From Methylolobus aquaticus (GTDB taxonomy: Bacteria; Pseudomonadota; Gammaproteobacteria; Methylococcales; Methylococcaceae): 64,000 nt of DNA. A model generated the notes under the pieces. That model ran no database searches. It saw only the letters and a list, made by a program, of their open reading frames with translations, and was not told the origin of the DNA. The stretch lies in NCBI GenBank assembly GCA_004168015.1, contig SEYW01000010.1:1-64000 (forward strand), given 5' to 3'. Of the stretch, positions 22,471-31,893 are shown piece after piece (the stretch's first letter is position 1; each line of letters begins with the position of its first letter). Both the position numbers and the translations under genes were made by a program.

Positions 22471-23495
22471 TCGCGCCCGACGCCGACCGGGTCGGCGTGT
22501 TCTCGCGCGGGCTTGTCAAAACCCTGCGTGGCTGTGCATTCCTGGATTACCCCGTGGTTTTCGATCCTCACCCGGACGACCCGCGCATCGCGCTGACGGC
22601 CGGTTGGGGTTGCAAGCCGAGCGGGGAGAAAGCCGCAGCCTTCGCGGCTGAGCGAGGCATTCCGTGTGTGCGGCTGGAGGACGGGTTTCTGCGCTCCGTC
22701 GGACTGGGCGCGCTCGGCGCACCGCCCCTGTCGCTGACTATTGACGACCGGGGCATCTACTACGATGCCAGCCAGCCCTCGCAGCTCGAAGCCCTGCTGA
22801 ACCAGGCCGACCTGCAGCCCGATCTGCTCGCGCGCGCGGCGCGGCTGCGGTCCCTGATCGCCGATCACCATCTCAGCAAGTACAATCACGCACCGGATGC
22901 TGCGGAAGGGCTGATTCCCAGCACCGGGCGCCTACGGGTCCTGCTGATCGACCAGACTGCCGGCGACGCGTCCATCCGCTGCGGGCTGGCGAACGAAGAC
23001 ACCTTCCGGAACCTGTTGACCGCCGCGCGCGACGAGAACCCCGGAGCCGACCTCTATGTCAAGACGCACCCGGACGTCATCGCAGGGAAAAAGCACAGCG
23101 CCCTCGCCTTTGCGCGATCCGAACCGGGACTGGCGTGGATCGCAGCCGACGTCAGCCCGCCTTCATTGCTGCAGCAGATCGACCGGGTCTATACGGTGAC
23201 CTCGCAGATGGGGTTTGAAGCCACCCTGCTCGGCAAGCCTGTCAGCTGCTTTGGCCTGCCGTTCTATGCCGGGTGGGGCATCACCGACGACCGACTGAGC
23301 TGCGCACGTCGCACGCGGCGGCGCACGGTGCTGGAGATCCTCGCAGCCGCCTATATCCTCTATCCACGCTACGTGGACCCGAAAACGGGGCAGCGGTGCG
23401 AGGTCGAACGGGTCGCGGAGTATCTGGCGACTGCCCGGAGCATCGGACCACGGCGGTCGATCGTTTCCAGACTGATCGCCCGATGGCGTACTTGA
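22467..23495 (+). CDS. KpsC/LipA-like capsule Kdo transferase, single module
   Basis: A 342-residue protein matching one of the two repeated modules of KpsC, the beta-Kdo transferase that builds the linker of group 2 capsules. Family landmarks are GWGCKPSGEKAAAFA, VRLEDGFLRSVGLG, PLSLTIDDRGIYYDA, SKYNHAPDA, YVKTHPDVIAGKK, VTSQMGFEATLLGKPV and PFYAGWGITDDR. Full KpsC is about twice this length, so this is a half-length form and not obviously truncated, since both ends look natural. The ATG overlaps the kdpE stop by four bases. An SDR gene follows after 72 bases, which may supply a sugar modification. Confidence 0.82.
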   Translation: MIAPDADRVGVFSRGLVKTLRGCAFLDYPVVFDPHPDDPRIALTAGWGCKPSGEKAAAFAAERGIPCVRLEDGFLRSVGLGALGAPPLSLTIDDRGIYYDASQPSQLEALLNQADLQPDLLARAARLRSLIADHHLSKYNHAPDAAEGLIPSTGRLRVLLIDQTAGDASIRCGLANEDTFRNLLTAARDENPGADLYVKTHPDVIAGKKHSALAFARSEPGLAWIAADVSPPSLLQQIDRVYTVTSQMGFEATLLGKPVSCFGLPFYAGWGITDDRLSCARRTRRRTVLEILAAAYILYPRYVDPKTGQRCEVERVAEYLATARSIGPRRSIVSRLIARWRT

Positions 23496-23567
23496 TGCGC
23501 CGGCGCGCCGATCCCCGCGCGACTTCCGCTGGGCCTGTGTCTACCACCCAAGCCTTCCGCCATCATC

Positions 23568-24374
23568 ATGAAGCCCGAACGCACACGACTCGCTGAACCC
23601 GATACGGTGCTCGTGACGGGCGCGAGCGGCGGTATCGGCGGCGCGCTGGCCACGGCCTACGCCCGCCCGAACCGCAGGCTGATCCTGCAGGGCCGCAGAG
23701 TCGTTGAATTGCAGCGCGTGGCGGAGCAATGCCGTGAACTCGGCGCAATCGTCGAGGTCGAGCAGCGCGAACTCCGTGACACGGAAGCTTGGATGACTTG
23801 GCTGGCTGCCGCGGCCGAACGGCAGCCGATCGACCTCGCCATCATCAATGCCGGGGTCACCAGCCACATCGGGCCCGACGGCCGGGGCGAGGAGTGGAGC
23901 CGAGTGGATACCGTGATCGACGTCAACATCCGGGCCGCCATCGCCACGGCCGAGGCGCTGATACCAACGATGCGGCGTCGCGGTCATGGACAGATTGCGT
24001 TGATCAGTTCGGTATCTGCCTACATCGGTCTCCCACTGACGCCAAGCTATTGCGCGAGCAAGGCCGCGTTGAAGGCATACGGCGAAGCGCTCCGAGGCTG
24101 GCTCGCTCATGAGGGGATCGCCATCAACGTGGTGCTGCCAGGCTTCGTCGAAAGCGCGATGAGCCACCAGTTTCCGGGCCCAAAATTGTTCGTGCTGTCA
24201 CCGGAGCAGGCCGCCGAGCGCATTCGAAAGGGCCTGGCGCGAGACTGCGCGCGGATCGGCTTTCCGTTCCTGCTGGACTGGGGCCTGTGGGCACTCGGCG
24301 TACTGCCACCGGCCCTGTCGCTGCGCATGCTGCGCGGTCTCGGCTACGGCGGTGGACGGCGGCACCGCATCTGA
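23568..24374 (+). CDS. Short-chain dehydrogenase/reductase
   Basis: A 268-residue classical SDR with the cofactor motif TGASGGIG (residues 17-24), NAG (94-96) and the catalytic triad Ser148, Tyr161, Lys165 (YCASK). The C-terminus has a hydrophobic patch (FPFLLDWGLWALGVLPPAL) that may associate with the membrane. It follows the KpsC-like gene on the same strand, so a role in surface glycan synthesis is plausible. The substrate and the choice of NAD or NADP cannot be fixed from sequence; the Arg pair after the second strand (QGRR) hints at NADP. Confidence 0.88.
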   Translation: MKPERTRLAEPDTVLVTGASGGIGGALATAYARPNRRLILQGRRVVELQRVAEQCRELGAIVEVEQRELRDTEAWMTWLAAAAERQPIDLAIINAGVTSHIGPDGRGEEWSRVDTVIDVNIRAAIATAEALIPTMRRRGHGQIALISSVSAYIGLPLTPSYCASKAALKAYGEALRGWLAHEGIAINVVLPGFVESAMSHQFPGPKLFVLSPEQAAERIRKGLARDCARIGFPFLLDWGLWALGVLPPALSLRMLRGLGYGGGRRHRI

Positions 24375-24384
24375 GCGCCCCCAA

Positions 24385-24405
24385 CGCCGCGGTTCCCTCG
24401 CGGCG
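24385..24405. terminator. GC-rich hairpin between convergent genes
   Basis: CGCCGCG (24385-24391) and CGCGGCG (24399-24405) form a perfect seven-pair stem with a seven-base loop between the convergent SDR and cysA genes. There is no U-tract on either strand, so it may act as a barrier rather than a classical terminator. Confidence 0.4.
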
Positions 24406-24428
24406 ACCTGCCGGTACCCATGGATTGA

Positions 24429-25532
24429 TCAGGTGGCCAGGGCCGTCTCGGGGGCAGTGAAAACCTTCAGCCGCTTCGGATAGACCCGCACCACCTGGTC
24501 TTCACAAAAGGCTTCGGCTTCCCAAGACTCCCGCGGTACCTCCGCCTCCACCGCTCCGTGCCCGTCGATGCGCTCGAGCCGCACCTTGACCACCCCACCA
24601 GCGCGCCGCGCGCCCTGTATCCGCGCCTCCAGCCCGCCCCCGTCGTGCGACAGTTCAATGTCGTGCGGTCGGGTATAGAACATCGCCGCAACCGCGGTAT
24701 CCGCGGGTTCGTGCCCCGCCAGCTGGATCGCCGCCGCGCCGATATGCGCGTGTCCATCCGAGACCCGCCCATGAAACAGGTTCACATCGCCGAGAAACTG
24801 GTAAACGAAGGGTGTCGCGGGGTGGTCGTAGATTTCGTCCGGCGTCCCGATCTGCTCGATGCGACCTTCGTTCATGACGACGACCCGGTCAGCGACTTCC
24901 AGTGCCTCGTCCTGGTCGTGGGTCACGAATACGCTGGTGACGTGCAGTTCATCGTGGAGGCGGCGCAACCAGCGCCGCAGTTCCTTGCGTACCTGAGCGT
25001 CCAGCGCACCGAAAGGTTCGTCGAGCAGCAAGACCTTGGGCTCGACCGCCAGTGCCCGCGCCAGCGCGATGCGCTGGCGCTGCCCGCCCGACAACTGCGC
25101 CGGGTAGCGCTCGGCCAGCCAGTCCAGTTGCACCAGCCGCAGCAACTCCATGACCTTCTCCTTGATGGTCGCCTCCGTCGGCCGCTCGCTCTTCGGGCGA
25201 ACCCTCAGGCCGAACGCGACATTGTCGAAGACCGTCATGTGGCGGAACAAGGCGTAGTGCTGGAACACGAAGCCGACCTGCCGTTCGCGCACGTGCTGAC
25301 ACTTGCTGTCATCCCCGTGAAACCAGACCTCGCCCTCCTCATTGCCGTGAAACCAGATCTCGCCCGAATCGGGCGTTTCCAGCCCGGCGATGATCCGCAG
25401 CAAGGTCGTCTTTCCGCATCCCGACGGCCCCAGCAGGGCGATCAGTTCGCCCTCGCCGACTTCGAGATCGATCTCGCGCAAGGCATTGAAGGCGCCGAAG
25501 CGCTTGACGATTTTCTTGACGTGAATACTCAT
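24429..25532 (-). CDS. cysA: Sulfate/thiosulfate ABC transporter ATP-binding protein
   Basis: CysA powers sulfate and thiosulfate import with CysT and CysW. The 367-residue protein has Walker [11 protein letters not shown]-loop [21 protein letters not shown] (the highly conserved CysA block), signature LSGGQRQR, Walker [15 protein letters not shown] and the H-loop [10 protein letters not shown]-terminal TOBE-like regulatory domain follows. Residues 57-66 and 67-76 are near copies (GEIWFHG and GEVWFHG), a tandem duplication inserted between Walker A and the Q-loop where relatives have one copy. It is the last gene of the operon. Confidence 0.95.
   Translation of the reverse strand: MSIHVKKIVKRFGAFNALREIDLEVGEGELIALLGPSGCGKTTLLRIIAGLETPDSGEIWFHGNEEGEVWFHGDDSKCQHVRERQVGFVFQHYALFRHMTVFDNVAFGLRVRPKSERPTEATIKEKVMELLRLVQLDWLAERYPAQLSGGQRQRIALARALAVEPKVLLLDEPFGALDAQVRKELRRWLRRLHDELHVTSVFVTHDQDEALEVADRVVVMNEGRIEQIGTPDEIYDHPATPFVYQFLGDVNLFHGRVSDGHAHIGAAAIQLAGHEPADTAVAAMFYTRPHDIELSHDGGGLEARIQGARRAGGVVKVRLERIDGHGAVEAEVPRESWEAEAFCEDQVVRVYPKRLKVFTAPETALAT
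25311..25370 (-). repeat. 30-base tandem duplication inside cysA
   Basis: Two adjacent 30-base copies (25311-25340 and 25341-25370) match at 24 of 30 positions and add ten in-frame residues to CysA. The divergence suggests it is not recent. Confidence 0.85.
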
Positions 25533-25566
25533 GCAGTGTCCTCGTGTGAGGTGGGGGGATAACGGT

Positions 25567-26430
25567 TCAGTGGTGGCCGCGCAAATGGCGCGCGACGAGG
25601 GTCTTGGCGGCCAGGGTTCCCAGCGCGAGAAAGGCCAGTAGCGTCGCTACCGCAAACGCGGCGGTGGCGTTGTACTCGTTGTAGAGGATTTCGACATGCA
25701 ACGGGATCGTATTGGTCAGGCCGCGGATATGACCCGAAACGACCGACACTGCACCGAACTCCCCCATGGCCCTTGCGTTGCAAAGAATCACACCGTACAG
25801 CAGACCCCAGCGGATGTTGGGAAGCGTGATGTGCCAGAAGGTCTGCCAGCCCGATGCGCCGAGTACGATCGCCGCTTCCTCCTCTTCTGTGCCCTGTTCC
25901 TGCATCAACGGAATCAATTCGCGAGCGACGAAGGGAAAGGTCACGAACAGCGTCGCGAGCACGATCGCCGGCACGGCGAAGACGATCCGGATGTTGTGCT
26001 CCGCGAGAAATTCCCCGAACCAGCCATGCGATCCGAACAACAGTACGAACAGCAGGCCGGCAATGACCGGAGATACCGAGAACGGCAGATCGATCAACGT
26101 GATCAAAAGGCTCTTGCCACGAAATTCGAACTTCGCGATCGCCCACGCCGCGGCAATACCGAACACCATGTTGACCGGAACGGAGATCAGCGCCGCAATC
26201 ACCGTGAGTTTGATCGCCGACAGCGCATCCGGATCGGTCAATGCCTCCCAGTAAACGCCCAATCCCTCCCGCAACGCGCCTACGAAAACGGCCGCCAGCG
26301 GCAGCCACAGGAAGGCCGCCAGAAACGTCAGAGCAACGACGATCAGCAACCGCCGAAAGGGCGTCGACTCGGAGGTCGGGCCAGCGTCGACCTGATAGAC
26401 GCGCGGCAATGTAATAGCCTGACTCGTCAT
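25567..26430 (-). CDS. cysW: Sulfate ABC transporter permease CysW
   Basis: A 287-residue inner-membrane permease of the CysTW family. It has about six helices and the EAA-type cytoplasmic loop [25 protein letters not shown], which contacts CysA. Conserved CysW blocks include [14 protein letters not shown] and [17 protein letters not shown]. The frame is open upstream, but ATG 26430 overlaps the cysT stop by four bases and matches the family length. Confidence 0.95.
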   Translation of the reverse strand: MTSQAITLPRVYQVDAGPTSESTPFRRLLIVVALTFLAAFLWLPLAAVFVGALREGLGVYWEALTDPDALSAIKLTVIAALISVPVNMVFGIAAAWAIAKFEFRGKSLLITLIDLPFSVSPVIAGLLFVLLFGSHGWFGEFLAEHNIRIVFAVPAIVLATLFVTFPFVARELIPLMQEQGTEEEEAAIVLGASGWQTFWHITLPNIRWGLLYGVILCNARAMGEFGAVSVVSGHIRGLTNTIPLHVEILYNEYNATAAFAVATLLAFLALGTLAAKTLVARHLRGHH

Positions 26431-27281
26431 GCGGGTTCCTCCTGTTGGTCTGGCGCCGCGGGGGGTAATACCCGACTGCTCCAGGCCTGCAGCAGATTGA
26501 TGCCCAGCAGCAGCAAAAATGACGCGACCAGCATCGCGGCGGCGATGGAAGTCGCTCCGGCCTCGTCGTATTGCTCGAGTTTGGTGACGATCATCAGCGG
26601 AGTGATCTCGGACACCATGGGAATATTGCCGGCGATGAAAATGACGGAGCCGTACTCCCCGATTGCCCGGGCGAAGGCCAGCGCGAATCCCGTCAGGACC
26701 GCGGGACCGATGCTCGGCAGAATGACCATGACGAAAGTTTGCACCCGCGTTGCGCCCAGACTCGCGGCGGCCTCTTCCATCTCCTTCGGAAAGTCCTCGA
26801 GGATGGGTTGGATCGTGCGCACAACGAATGGCAAGCCGATGAACGTAAGCGCAACGACGACACCCAGCGGCGTAAACGCCACCTTGATACCCAACGGAGC
26901 CAGGAACTGCCCCACCCAGCCGTTTTTCGCGTAGATCGTCGCCAGGGTGATCCCCGCGACGGCAGTAGGCAGTGCAAAGGGCAAGTCGACCAGGGCATCG
27001 ACCAGCTTCTTCGCGGGAAACTCGTACCGGACCAACACCCACGCGACCAACAGACCGAAGACCGCGTTGATGGACGCGGCCACGAGCGAGGCACCAAAGG
27101 TCAGTCGGTAGGATGCCAGCACGCGCGGCGCGGTCACGGCAGCCCAAAACTGATCCCAGGTCAGCGTAAACGACTTCAGGAAAACCGCCGAGAGGGGAAT
27201 CAGCACCACAAGACTCAGGTAGAAGATCGTGAATCCCAGTGAAATATTGAATCCCGGCAGCACGTTAGATTGCCTGAACAT
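26427..27281 (-). CDS. cysT: Sulfate ABC transporter permease CysT (CysU)
   Basis: A 284-residue permease partner of CysW, with about six helices. It has the conserved [20 protein letters not shown] block and the EAA loop [24 protein letters not shown] 27281 ([11 protein letters not shown]) is the family start; it lies inside the 3' end of the upstream EAL-like gene, overlapping it by 17 bases. The overlap couples the regulatory-looking EAL gene directly to transporter synthesis. Confidence 0.95.
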   Translation of the reverse strand: MFRQSNVLPGFNISLGFTIFYLSLVVLIPLSAVFLKSFTLTWDQFWAAVTAPRVLASYRLTFGASLVAASINAVFGLLVAWVLVRYEFPAKKLVDALVDLPFALPTAVAGITLATIYAKNGWVGQFLAPLGIKVAFTPLGVVVALTFIGLPFVVRTIQPILEDFPKEMEEAAASLGATRVQTFVMVILPSIGPAVLTGFALAFARAIGEYGSVIFIAGNIPMVSEITPLMIVTKLEQYDEAGATSIAAAMLVASFLLLLGINLLQAWSSRVLPPAAPDQQEEPA

Positions 27282-28161
27282 AGGTACCCTCCGCCGCCCG
27301 CGGCGATTTCTGCCAAAGGACTCCCCCCCGCCGCTCGCGCCGGCGCCGTTCGAGCAGGGGCCCCTGTATCCATTCGATGCCGGCGTCGGCGGCCAGCGCC
27401 AGGGTCTCCGCCTGTTCGATGTGCTCCAGAACGACCTTCCCGCCGAAGCCAAACATCAGACGCTGCAACAAACCAAGGTAGCGCCCTGCCCCGCTCGGCA
27501 GTAGCCGTGACGAGCGGGCAAAGTGCCGGGCGTCGAGCCGCAAATAATCAGGAGCGATACGAAAAAAGAAGTGGGCGGTCGCCTTCGACATCGGCAGTTC
27601 ATCCAGCCGCACCCCGATCCGGTAGCCCCGGCTGCGGTAATTGGCCAGACCTTGCCCCAGGCGGTGGAGGTAATCCCCCGGTTTGGCTCCGAAATCCAGA
27701 GAGGTCGACAGCACGACCCGCTCGGTGGCCAGCCCGCACTGCTCGATCAAACCCGCGAAATAGGCGCCATGGTCGCGCGGGACATTCAGGATATGGCGGG
27801 GGTCGACATCCAGCACCAGCTGCGCGGCCGGATCGTAGTTCCCGGCGACGAAGTTCAGCATGTGCAACGTGCGGCACAGGCGGTCGAAGTTGACGACCCG
27901 GATCGTGTCGGTTCCGGAGTGACTGCGGCCGCTGACCGGCACGGGTGCGGCCTGACTGACGACCGACTGCAACCGGGCTATGTACCCTACCGTCAGACCG
28001 GGGGCTTGGGTGAGGCGAATGGGATCGAGCGCGCTGGCCAGATCGACATCGCAGAAGCGCGCCGTAACGCGGCCGCGCGCCGACCTCAGCAAGGCATCGG
28101 CGACACCCGTGTCCGCCGTCATGCGATCGTTGCAGGCGCGAACGAATGTGTTGAGCGACAT
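27265..28161 (-). CDS. Degenerate EAL-domain protein
   Basis: A 298-residue protein that follows the EAL phosphodiesterase fold but lacks its catalytic motifs. The region [21 protein letters not shown] (residues 179-199) corresponds to the loop that normally carries DDFG, here [31 protein letters not shown] (244-270) corresponds to the VAEGVE...QGY/F block. The EAL tripeptide itself is not found. It therefore probably does not hydrolyse cyclic di-GMP and may bind it or a partner protein. It lies between the Mop-domain genes and cysT, in the operon and overlapping cysT, so a link to sulfate uptake is inferred. Confidence 0.8.
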   Translation of the reverse strand: MSLNTFVRACNDRMTADTGVADALLRSARGRVTARFCDVDLASALDPIRLTQAPGLTVGYIARLQSVVSQAAPVPVSGRSHSGTDTIRVVNFDRLCRTLHMLNFVAGNYDPAAQLVLDVDPRHILNVPRDHGAYFAGLIEQCGLATERVVLSTSLDFGAKPGDYLHRLGQGLANYRSRGYRIGVRLDELPMSKATAHFFFRIAPDYLRLDARHFARSSRLLPSGAGRYLGLLQRLMFGFGGKVVLEHIEQAETLALAADAGIEWIQGPLLERRRRERRGGVLWQKSPRAAEGTYVQAI

Positions 28162-28174
28162 AACCTTGACCTCC

Positions 28175-28426
28175 TCAGTCCAAGTAAGGACCTGCGCCGC
28201 GCGTGCGGTCGTAGAGTCGGGCCACCGCGACCTCGCTGGACTTCACGAGGGCCAGAACCTGGTCGCCCACCTTCAGGCCCAGCGATTCAAGTGAACTGCT
28301 CGTGATGACCGAGGTTACGATGCCGCCTTCCACCTGGACTTCGACCTCGGACACGACGGGACCGAGATTGATCGCGCGGATGCGGCCACGGAACTGATTG
28401 GGTGATGTCAGCGCGACGATGCTCAT
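28175..28426 (-). CDS. Mop/TOBE-domain protein, second copy
   Basis: An 83-residue protein consisting of one Mop (molybdopterin-binding-like, TOBE superfamily) domain: SPNQFRGRIRAINLG, VTSVITSSSLESLGLKVGDQ and ALVKSSEVAVAR are the typical blocks. Such small proteins oligomerise and bind molybdate or related oxyanions. Its start overlaps the stop of an upstream paralogue by four bases. Placement in a sulfate operon suggests sulfate or molybdate sensing or buffering, which the sequence alone cannot distinguish. Confidence 0.9.
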   Translation of the reverse strand: MSIVALTSPNQFRGRIRAINLGPVVSEVEVQVEGGIVTSVITSSSLESLGLKVGDQVLALVKSSEVAVARLYDRTRGAGPYLD

Positions 28427-28668
28427 ACGATATCTCCGGTGGGTTTTGCCTCGAGCTTGGCCAGACTGACCTCGGTCGCCTTGAACAGCGCCAGCACGGC
28501 CACGCCGGGTAATAACTCCAGTTCCTTAGCGGAACTCGTCGTAATCACCGAGGTGACGGGCCCGGCTGCCGTCTCGATGACGATCTCGGAAACCACGCCA
28601 CCGGGAACGAGCTTCTTGATGGTTCCGCGGAACTGATTCTTGGCGTTGACGGCCACGATGGAACTCAT
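28423..28668 (-). CDS. Mop/TOBE-domain protein, first copy
   Basis: An 81-residue Mop-domain protein (KNQFRGTIKKLVPGGVVSEI, VTSVITTSSAKELELLPGV, ALFKATEVSLAKLE), clearly paralogous to the gene directly downstream. The open frame extends upstream, but ATG 28668 (MSSIVAVNAKNQF) matches its paralogue. It lies 31 bases after the sulfate-binding protein gene. Single-domain Mop proteins usually form hexamers around oxyanion ligands. Confidence 0.9.
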   Translation of the reverse strand: MSSIVAVNAKNQFRGTIKKLVPGGVVSEIVIETAAGPVTSVITTSSAKELELLPGVAVLALFKATEVSLAKLEAKPTGDIV

Positions 28669-28699
28669 GAGGGGATACTCCGATGCTAAGGCGGCGCGC

Positions 28700-29725
28700 T
28701 CAGCGCGTCGCGAAGATTTGATCGAACACCGCGCCATCGGCGAAGTGCTTCTTATGAGCGGCCGCCCAGCCACCGAAGACCGGGTCGCTGATGGGTACCA
28801 GTTCCAGCCGGGGAAACTCGGCAGAATGTTTTGTGGCGACCGCAGGATCACGCGGGCGATAGTGATGGCGGGCCGCGATGTCCTGCCCTTCCTTGCTGTA
28901 AAGGTATTCCAGATAGGCCTTCGCCACCTCTTCCGTACCGTGGTTGCCGGCCACCTTGTCGACCACCGTGACCGAGGGTTCAGCCAAAACGCTGAACGAT
29001 GGCGTAACGATCTCGAACTTGTCTGGCCCTGATTCCTTGAGCACCAGATGCGCCTCGTTTTCCCAGGTGATCAGGACATCGCCGATCTCTCGCTCGACAA
29101 AGGACACGGTCGAGCCGCGCGCGCCGGTATCGAGGACTGCCGCATTCTTGTACAGGCGAGATACGAACTCCTTCGCTGAAGACTCGTCACCGCCCTTCTT
29201 CTTGATCGCGTAGCCCCATGCCGCCAGATAGTTCCAGCGGGCACCGCCGGAAGTTTTCGGGTTCGGCGTCACCACCGAAACGTCCGGTTTGGCCAGGTCA
29301 TCCCAGTCCTTGATTCCCTTGGGATTACCCTTCCGGACCACGAAAACCATCGTCGACGTATACGGCGCACTGTTTTGCGGGAGCCGCTCCTGCCACTTCT
29401 CGGGGATCAACCTGCCTTTCTCGTAAAGCTGATCCACGTCATAGGCCAGTGCCAGCGTCACAACATCGGCATCGAGCCCGTCGATGACGGCCCTTGCCTG
29501 CTTGCCGCTGCCACCATGTGACTGCTTTACGGAGACCGTATCGCCGGTCTTGGCTTTCCAGTATTTGGCGAAGACCGCGTTGTACTCCTGATACAGCTCA
29601 CGCGTAGGGTCGTAGGACACGTTGAGCAGCGTGACATCCTCGCCCGCATGGGAAAAGGCGGCGGGCAGCAGGGTCGCGTTAAACGCAAAAATCGCGTGAA
29701 TCAGCCGAGGGGTTAACCAATGCAT
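28700..29725 (-). CDS. sbp: Periplasmic sulfate-binding protein
   Basis: A 341-residue solute-binding protein with an N-terminal signal peptide ending around AFSHAGEDV. Family blocks are [63 protein letters not shown] and [12 protein letters not shown], all typical of Sbp/CysP. It delivers sulfate to CysTWA. It lies between a porin gene and the Mop genes, with short gaps consistent with one transcript. Confidence 0.95.
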   Translation of the reverse strand: MHWLTPRLIHAIFAFNATLLPAAFSHAGEDVTLLNVSYDPTRELYQEYNAVFAKYWKAKTGDTVSVKQSHGGSGKQARAVIDGLDADVVTLALAYDVDQLYEKGRLIPEKWQERLPQNSAPYTSTMVFVVRKGNPKGIKDWDDLAKPDVSVVTPNPKTSGGARWNYLAAWGYAIKKKGGDESSAKEFVSRLYKNAAVLDTGARGSTVSFVEREIGDVLITWENEAHLVLKESGPDKFEIVTPSFSVLAEPSVTVVDKVAGNHGTEEVAKAYLEYLYSKEGQDIAARHHYRPRDPAVATKHSAEFPRLELVPISDPVFGGWAAAHKKHFADGAVFDQIFATR

Positions 29726-29767
29726 GAGTAAGCTCCGTCAATTCGTTGAGTCGGGTTGCGGTCGGAC

Positions 29768-31432
29768 CTAAAAGTTGACCTGTACGCGCGTCTGCCAGAC
29801 TTTTTCCGTCTGGAGACTCCGCACGTAGGGCAGCAGCACACCGCTGTTGCTGAAAGTTCCGGCGCCGTCGTTGTAGGACGTCTGCGAGTAATCGAACATC
29901 AGCTTGTAGTTCGGGTTGAGCCACCAGTTGACGCCGAGCGCCCAGGTGGTCGCTTTCGCTACAGCGCTGCGCGGATCCGCGAAGGGATAAATCGGCTTTT
30001 CGGCCGTGCCGGTGTTCTCGAAAACGTCATTGTCGAAATTGATGGTCGAGAAACGCGCTGCGGCCTGGAACGCGCCCCAATGGCCCTCGAAGGGATCGAA
30101 GGGGTGACGCGGCTTGATGCCCTGGTTCAGAAAGACGTTGTCTTCCCCCGTCAGCACGTACGAGACGGTCGCATTCCAGGCTTGGCTGGTTTCGTTGGTC
30201 TTTGCCACGGCATGGCTCTGGCCGTTGACCACGGTTTGGTTCTCCAGATCCTGATCGGACAGGGCGTACTCGCCGACAAACTGGAACGGTCCGTAGATCC
30301 AGTACATCTGCGGGTAGACGCGGTAAGCGGTGCCATCCGATCTGGCGTTCGAGTTGTAGCGAAAGATGGTGTTCAGGCCCGGGCTCTGAAAACTCGATAG
30401 CTGATCGTCATTCGGTTGCCCCCAGGTCCCGGCCACACCCAGACCAAGTCCCTCCAGAGGTTCGATGCCGCTGTGCAGGAAGGGGTGCGAAAATATCCTG
30501 GCCTGAAGCTCTTTCGAATCGTTCTGGTCGCTGTCGATGCTGCCGTTATTGCGCGATCCGTCGAAGATGCCGAACTGGTAACTGAAGAAGTCCGGATATT
30601 GATACATCGGGAAATTCCCACCATAGGTGCGATTTCGCTCGAGCTTGCTGAAATCCGTTCCGTGGTCGGGGCGGTCGAACTCGCCGTGCAACATGACACC
30701 CACGTCGCGATTGGGCGCGAGTTGTGTCGGGAAGGCACGTTCGATGAACGGCAAGGCACTCGCACTCTGCAAACGCTCGAGACTAACCGGTGCCTTGAAT
30801 TTGCCGGCGGCCAGACTTGCGTGGCGAAAGTAGCGAAAGTCGGTGTAGGCGTCGAACAAACGGAAGTTGCCACCGGCAAAATCCGGCATGATGCGATAGT
30901 CGAAATACTTCCACACCGTACCCTCGATGATCGGGCGCACCCGACGCATGTAGAACTTGTCGGCATACGAGTCGCCGTTGGTGTTGCCCGCCTGCTCGGT
31001 ATCGTCCATGAAATAACTGCCGTCGGCCTGGATCAGCGCCCGCAGGTACATAATGAAGTTTTCGTCCTGTGAGATGACCTTGAGGCCCTGTGTGCCGAGT
31101 TCCTCGCTCTTCGGGAACTTGGTCAGCGCGGCTTTCTGGGTCTCTTCGTCGACTTCGACCTTGCGCTCCAACACGTTGACCTTTTGTTTGAGCTGCTTGA
31201 CCTCATCGGCACTGGCTGCGGCAGCCGTTCCCGCCGCACCGGTGGCCGGAGTCGCTGCCGGGGACGGTGCCTTCGCCGCTTCGGATTCTTCCAGACGCTT
31301 CTCGAGGAGTAGCAGGCGCCGTTCCAAGGCTCGGTATTGGGCATCCGACACCATGGCTTCGGCGGAGTCGACACCGCCCACCAGGCCAGCGACGGCGATC
31401 GCCAGCACGGGAGCTTTTGTTGGTTGTTGCAT
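29768..31432 (-). CDS. Phosphate-selective porin O/P-like outer-membrane protein
   Basis: A 554-residue beta-barrel protein with a signal peptide (cleavage near SAEA), a coiled-coil segment at about residues 28-100 rich in Leu, Lys and Glu, and a barrel domain of the OprO/OprP family (YADKFYMRRVRPIIEGTVWK, RDVGVMLHGEF). It ends in Phe (VQVNF), the usual BAM recognition residue. OprP-like channels take up oxyanions. Its position just upstream of sbp suggests it serves sulfate here. Confidence 0.88.
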   Translation of the reverse strand: MQQPTKAPVLAIAVAGLVGGVDSAEAMVSDAQYRALERRLLLLEKRLEESEAAKAPSPAATPATGAAGTAAAASADEVKQLKQKVNVLERKVEVDEETQKAALTKFPKSEELGTQGLKVISQDENFIMYLRALIQADGSYFMDDTEQAGNTNGDSYADKFYMRRVRPIIEGTVWKYFDYRIMPDFAGGNFRLFDAYTDFRYFRHASLAAGKFKAPVSLERLQSASALPFIERAFPTQLAPNRDVGVMLHGEFDRPDHGTDFSKLERNRTYGGNFPMYQYPDFFSYQFGIFDGSRNNGSIDSDQNDSKELQARIFSHPFLHSGIEPLEGLGLGVAGTWGQPNDDQLSSFQSPGLNTIFRYNSNARSDGTAYRVYPQMYWIYGPFQFVGEYALSDQDLENQTVVNGQSHAVAKTNETSQAWNATVSYVLTGEDNVFLNQGIKPRHPFDPFEGHWGAFQAAARFSTINFDNDVFENTGTAEKPIYPFADPRSAVAKATTWALGVNWWLNPNYKLMFDYSQTSYNDGAGTFSNSGVLLPYVRSLQTEKVWQTRVQVNF

Positions 31433-31656
31433 GAAGGCTCTCCCTTTTTTGAAAAGAGAACCTCCGGTGATCCGGTCAGTTCAGGGGGTAACTGTAGGTT
31501 CTACCGTCAGCCTCCCGTTGGGCGGGTCGGCGGGGAGAATTGGCTGGGCCTTGGTCAACGGCCCCGCTTCAAACGTTCGCGCTCCGGTGAGGAGCAACGA
31601 GGGGAAATGACAAAACGGCGCGACGGTGAGGCTTCGTTTTGCGCTGCGCCCAAGCG

Positions 31657-31848
31657 TCAGGGACTGGTCGCGGTTTGGTTGGGGAGCCGAAATTTCTCAC
31701 GGCGCTCGATTTGCACGACCTTGCCGTCGTGCACGGTGATTTCTACGGCGCCGTACTGCAGACCATCGAGAGCGTCGAGTATGCGACCTTGAAGGGGTTG
31801 GGAGGAACGGGCGTCCGGTTTGTTCGCGGGCGTCGTGGGTTTCTGCAT
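31657..31848 (-). CDS. YezD family protein (DUF2292)
   Basis: A 63-residue protein whose core ILDALDGLQYGAVEITVHDG followed by KVVQIERREKFRL is the YezD/DUF2292 signature. Members often sit with sulfur-assimilation genes, and this one heads the sulfate operon. It is probably a cytosolic beta-strand-rich protein; its biochemical role is not established. A well-spaced promoter lies about 45 bases upstream. Confidence 0.85.
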   Translation of the reverse strand: MQKPTTPANKPDARSSQPLQGRILDALDGLQYGAVEITVHDGKVVQIERREKFRLPNQTATSP

Positions 31849-31893
31849 GCAGCCTGGCCTCGGTGGTTCAAGGAATGAAATGCTTCGGGGACA

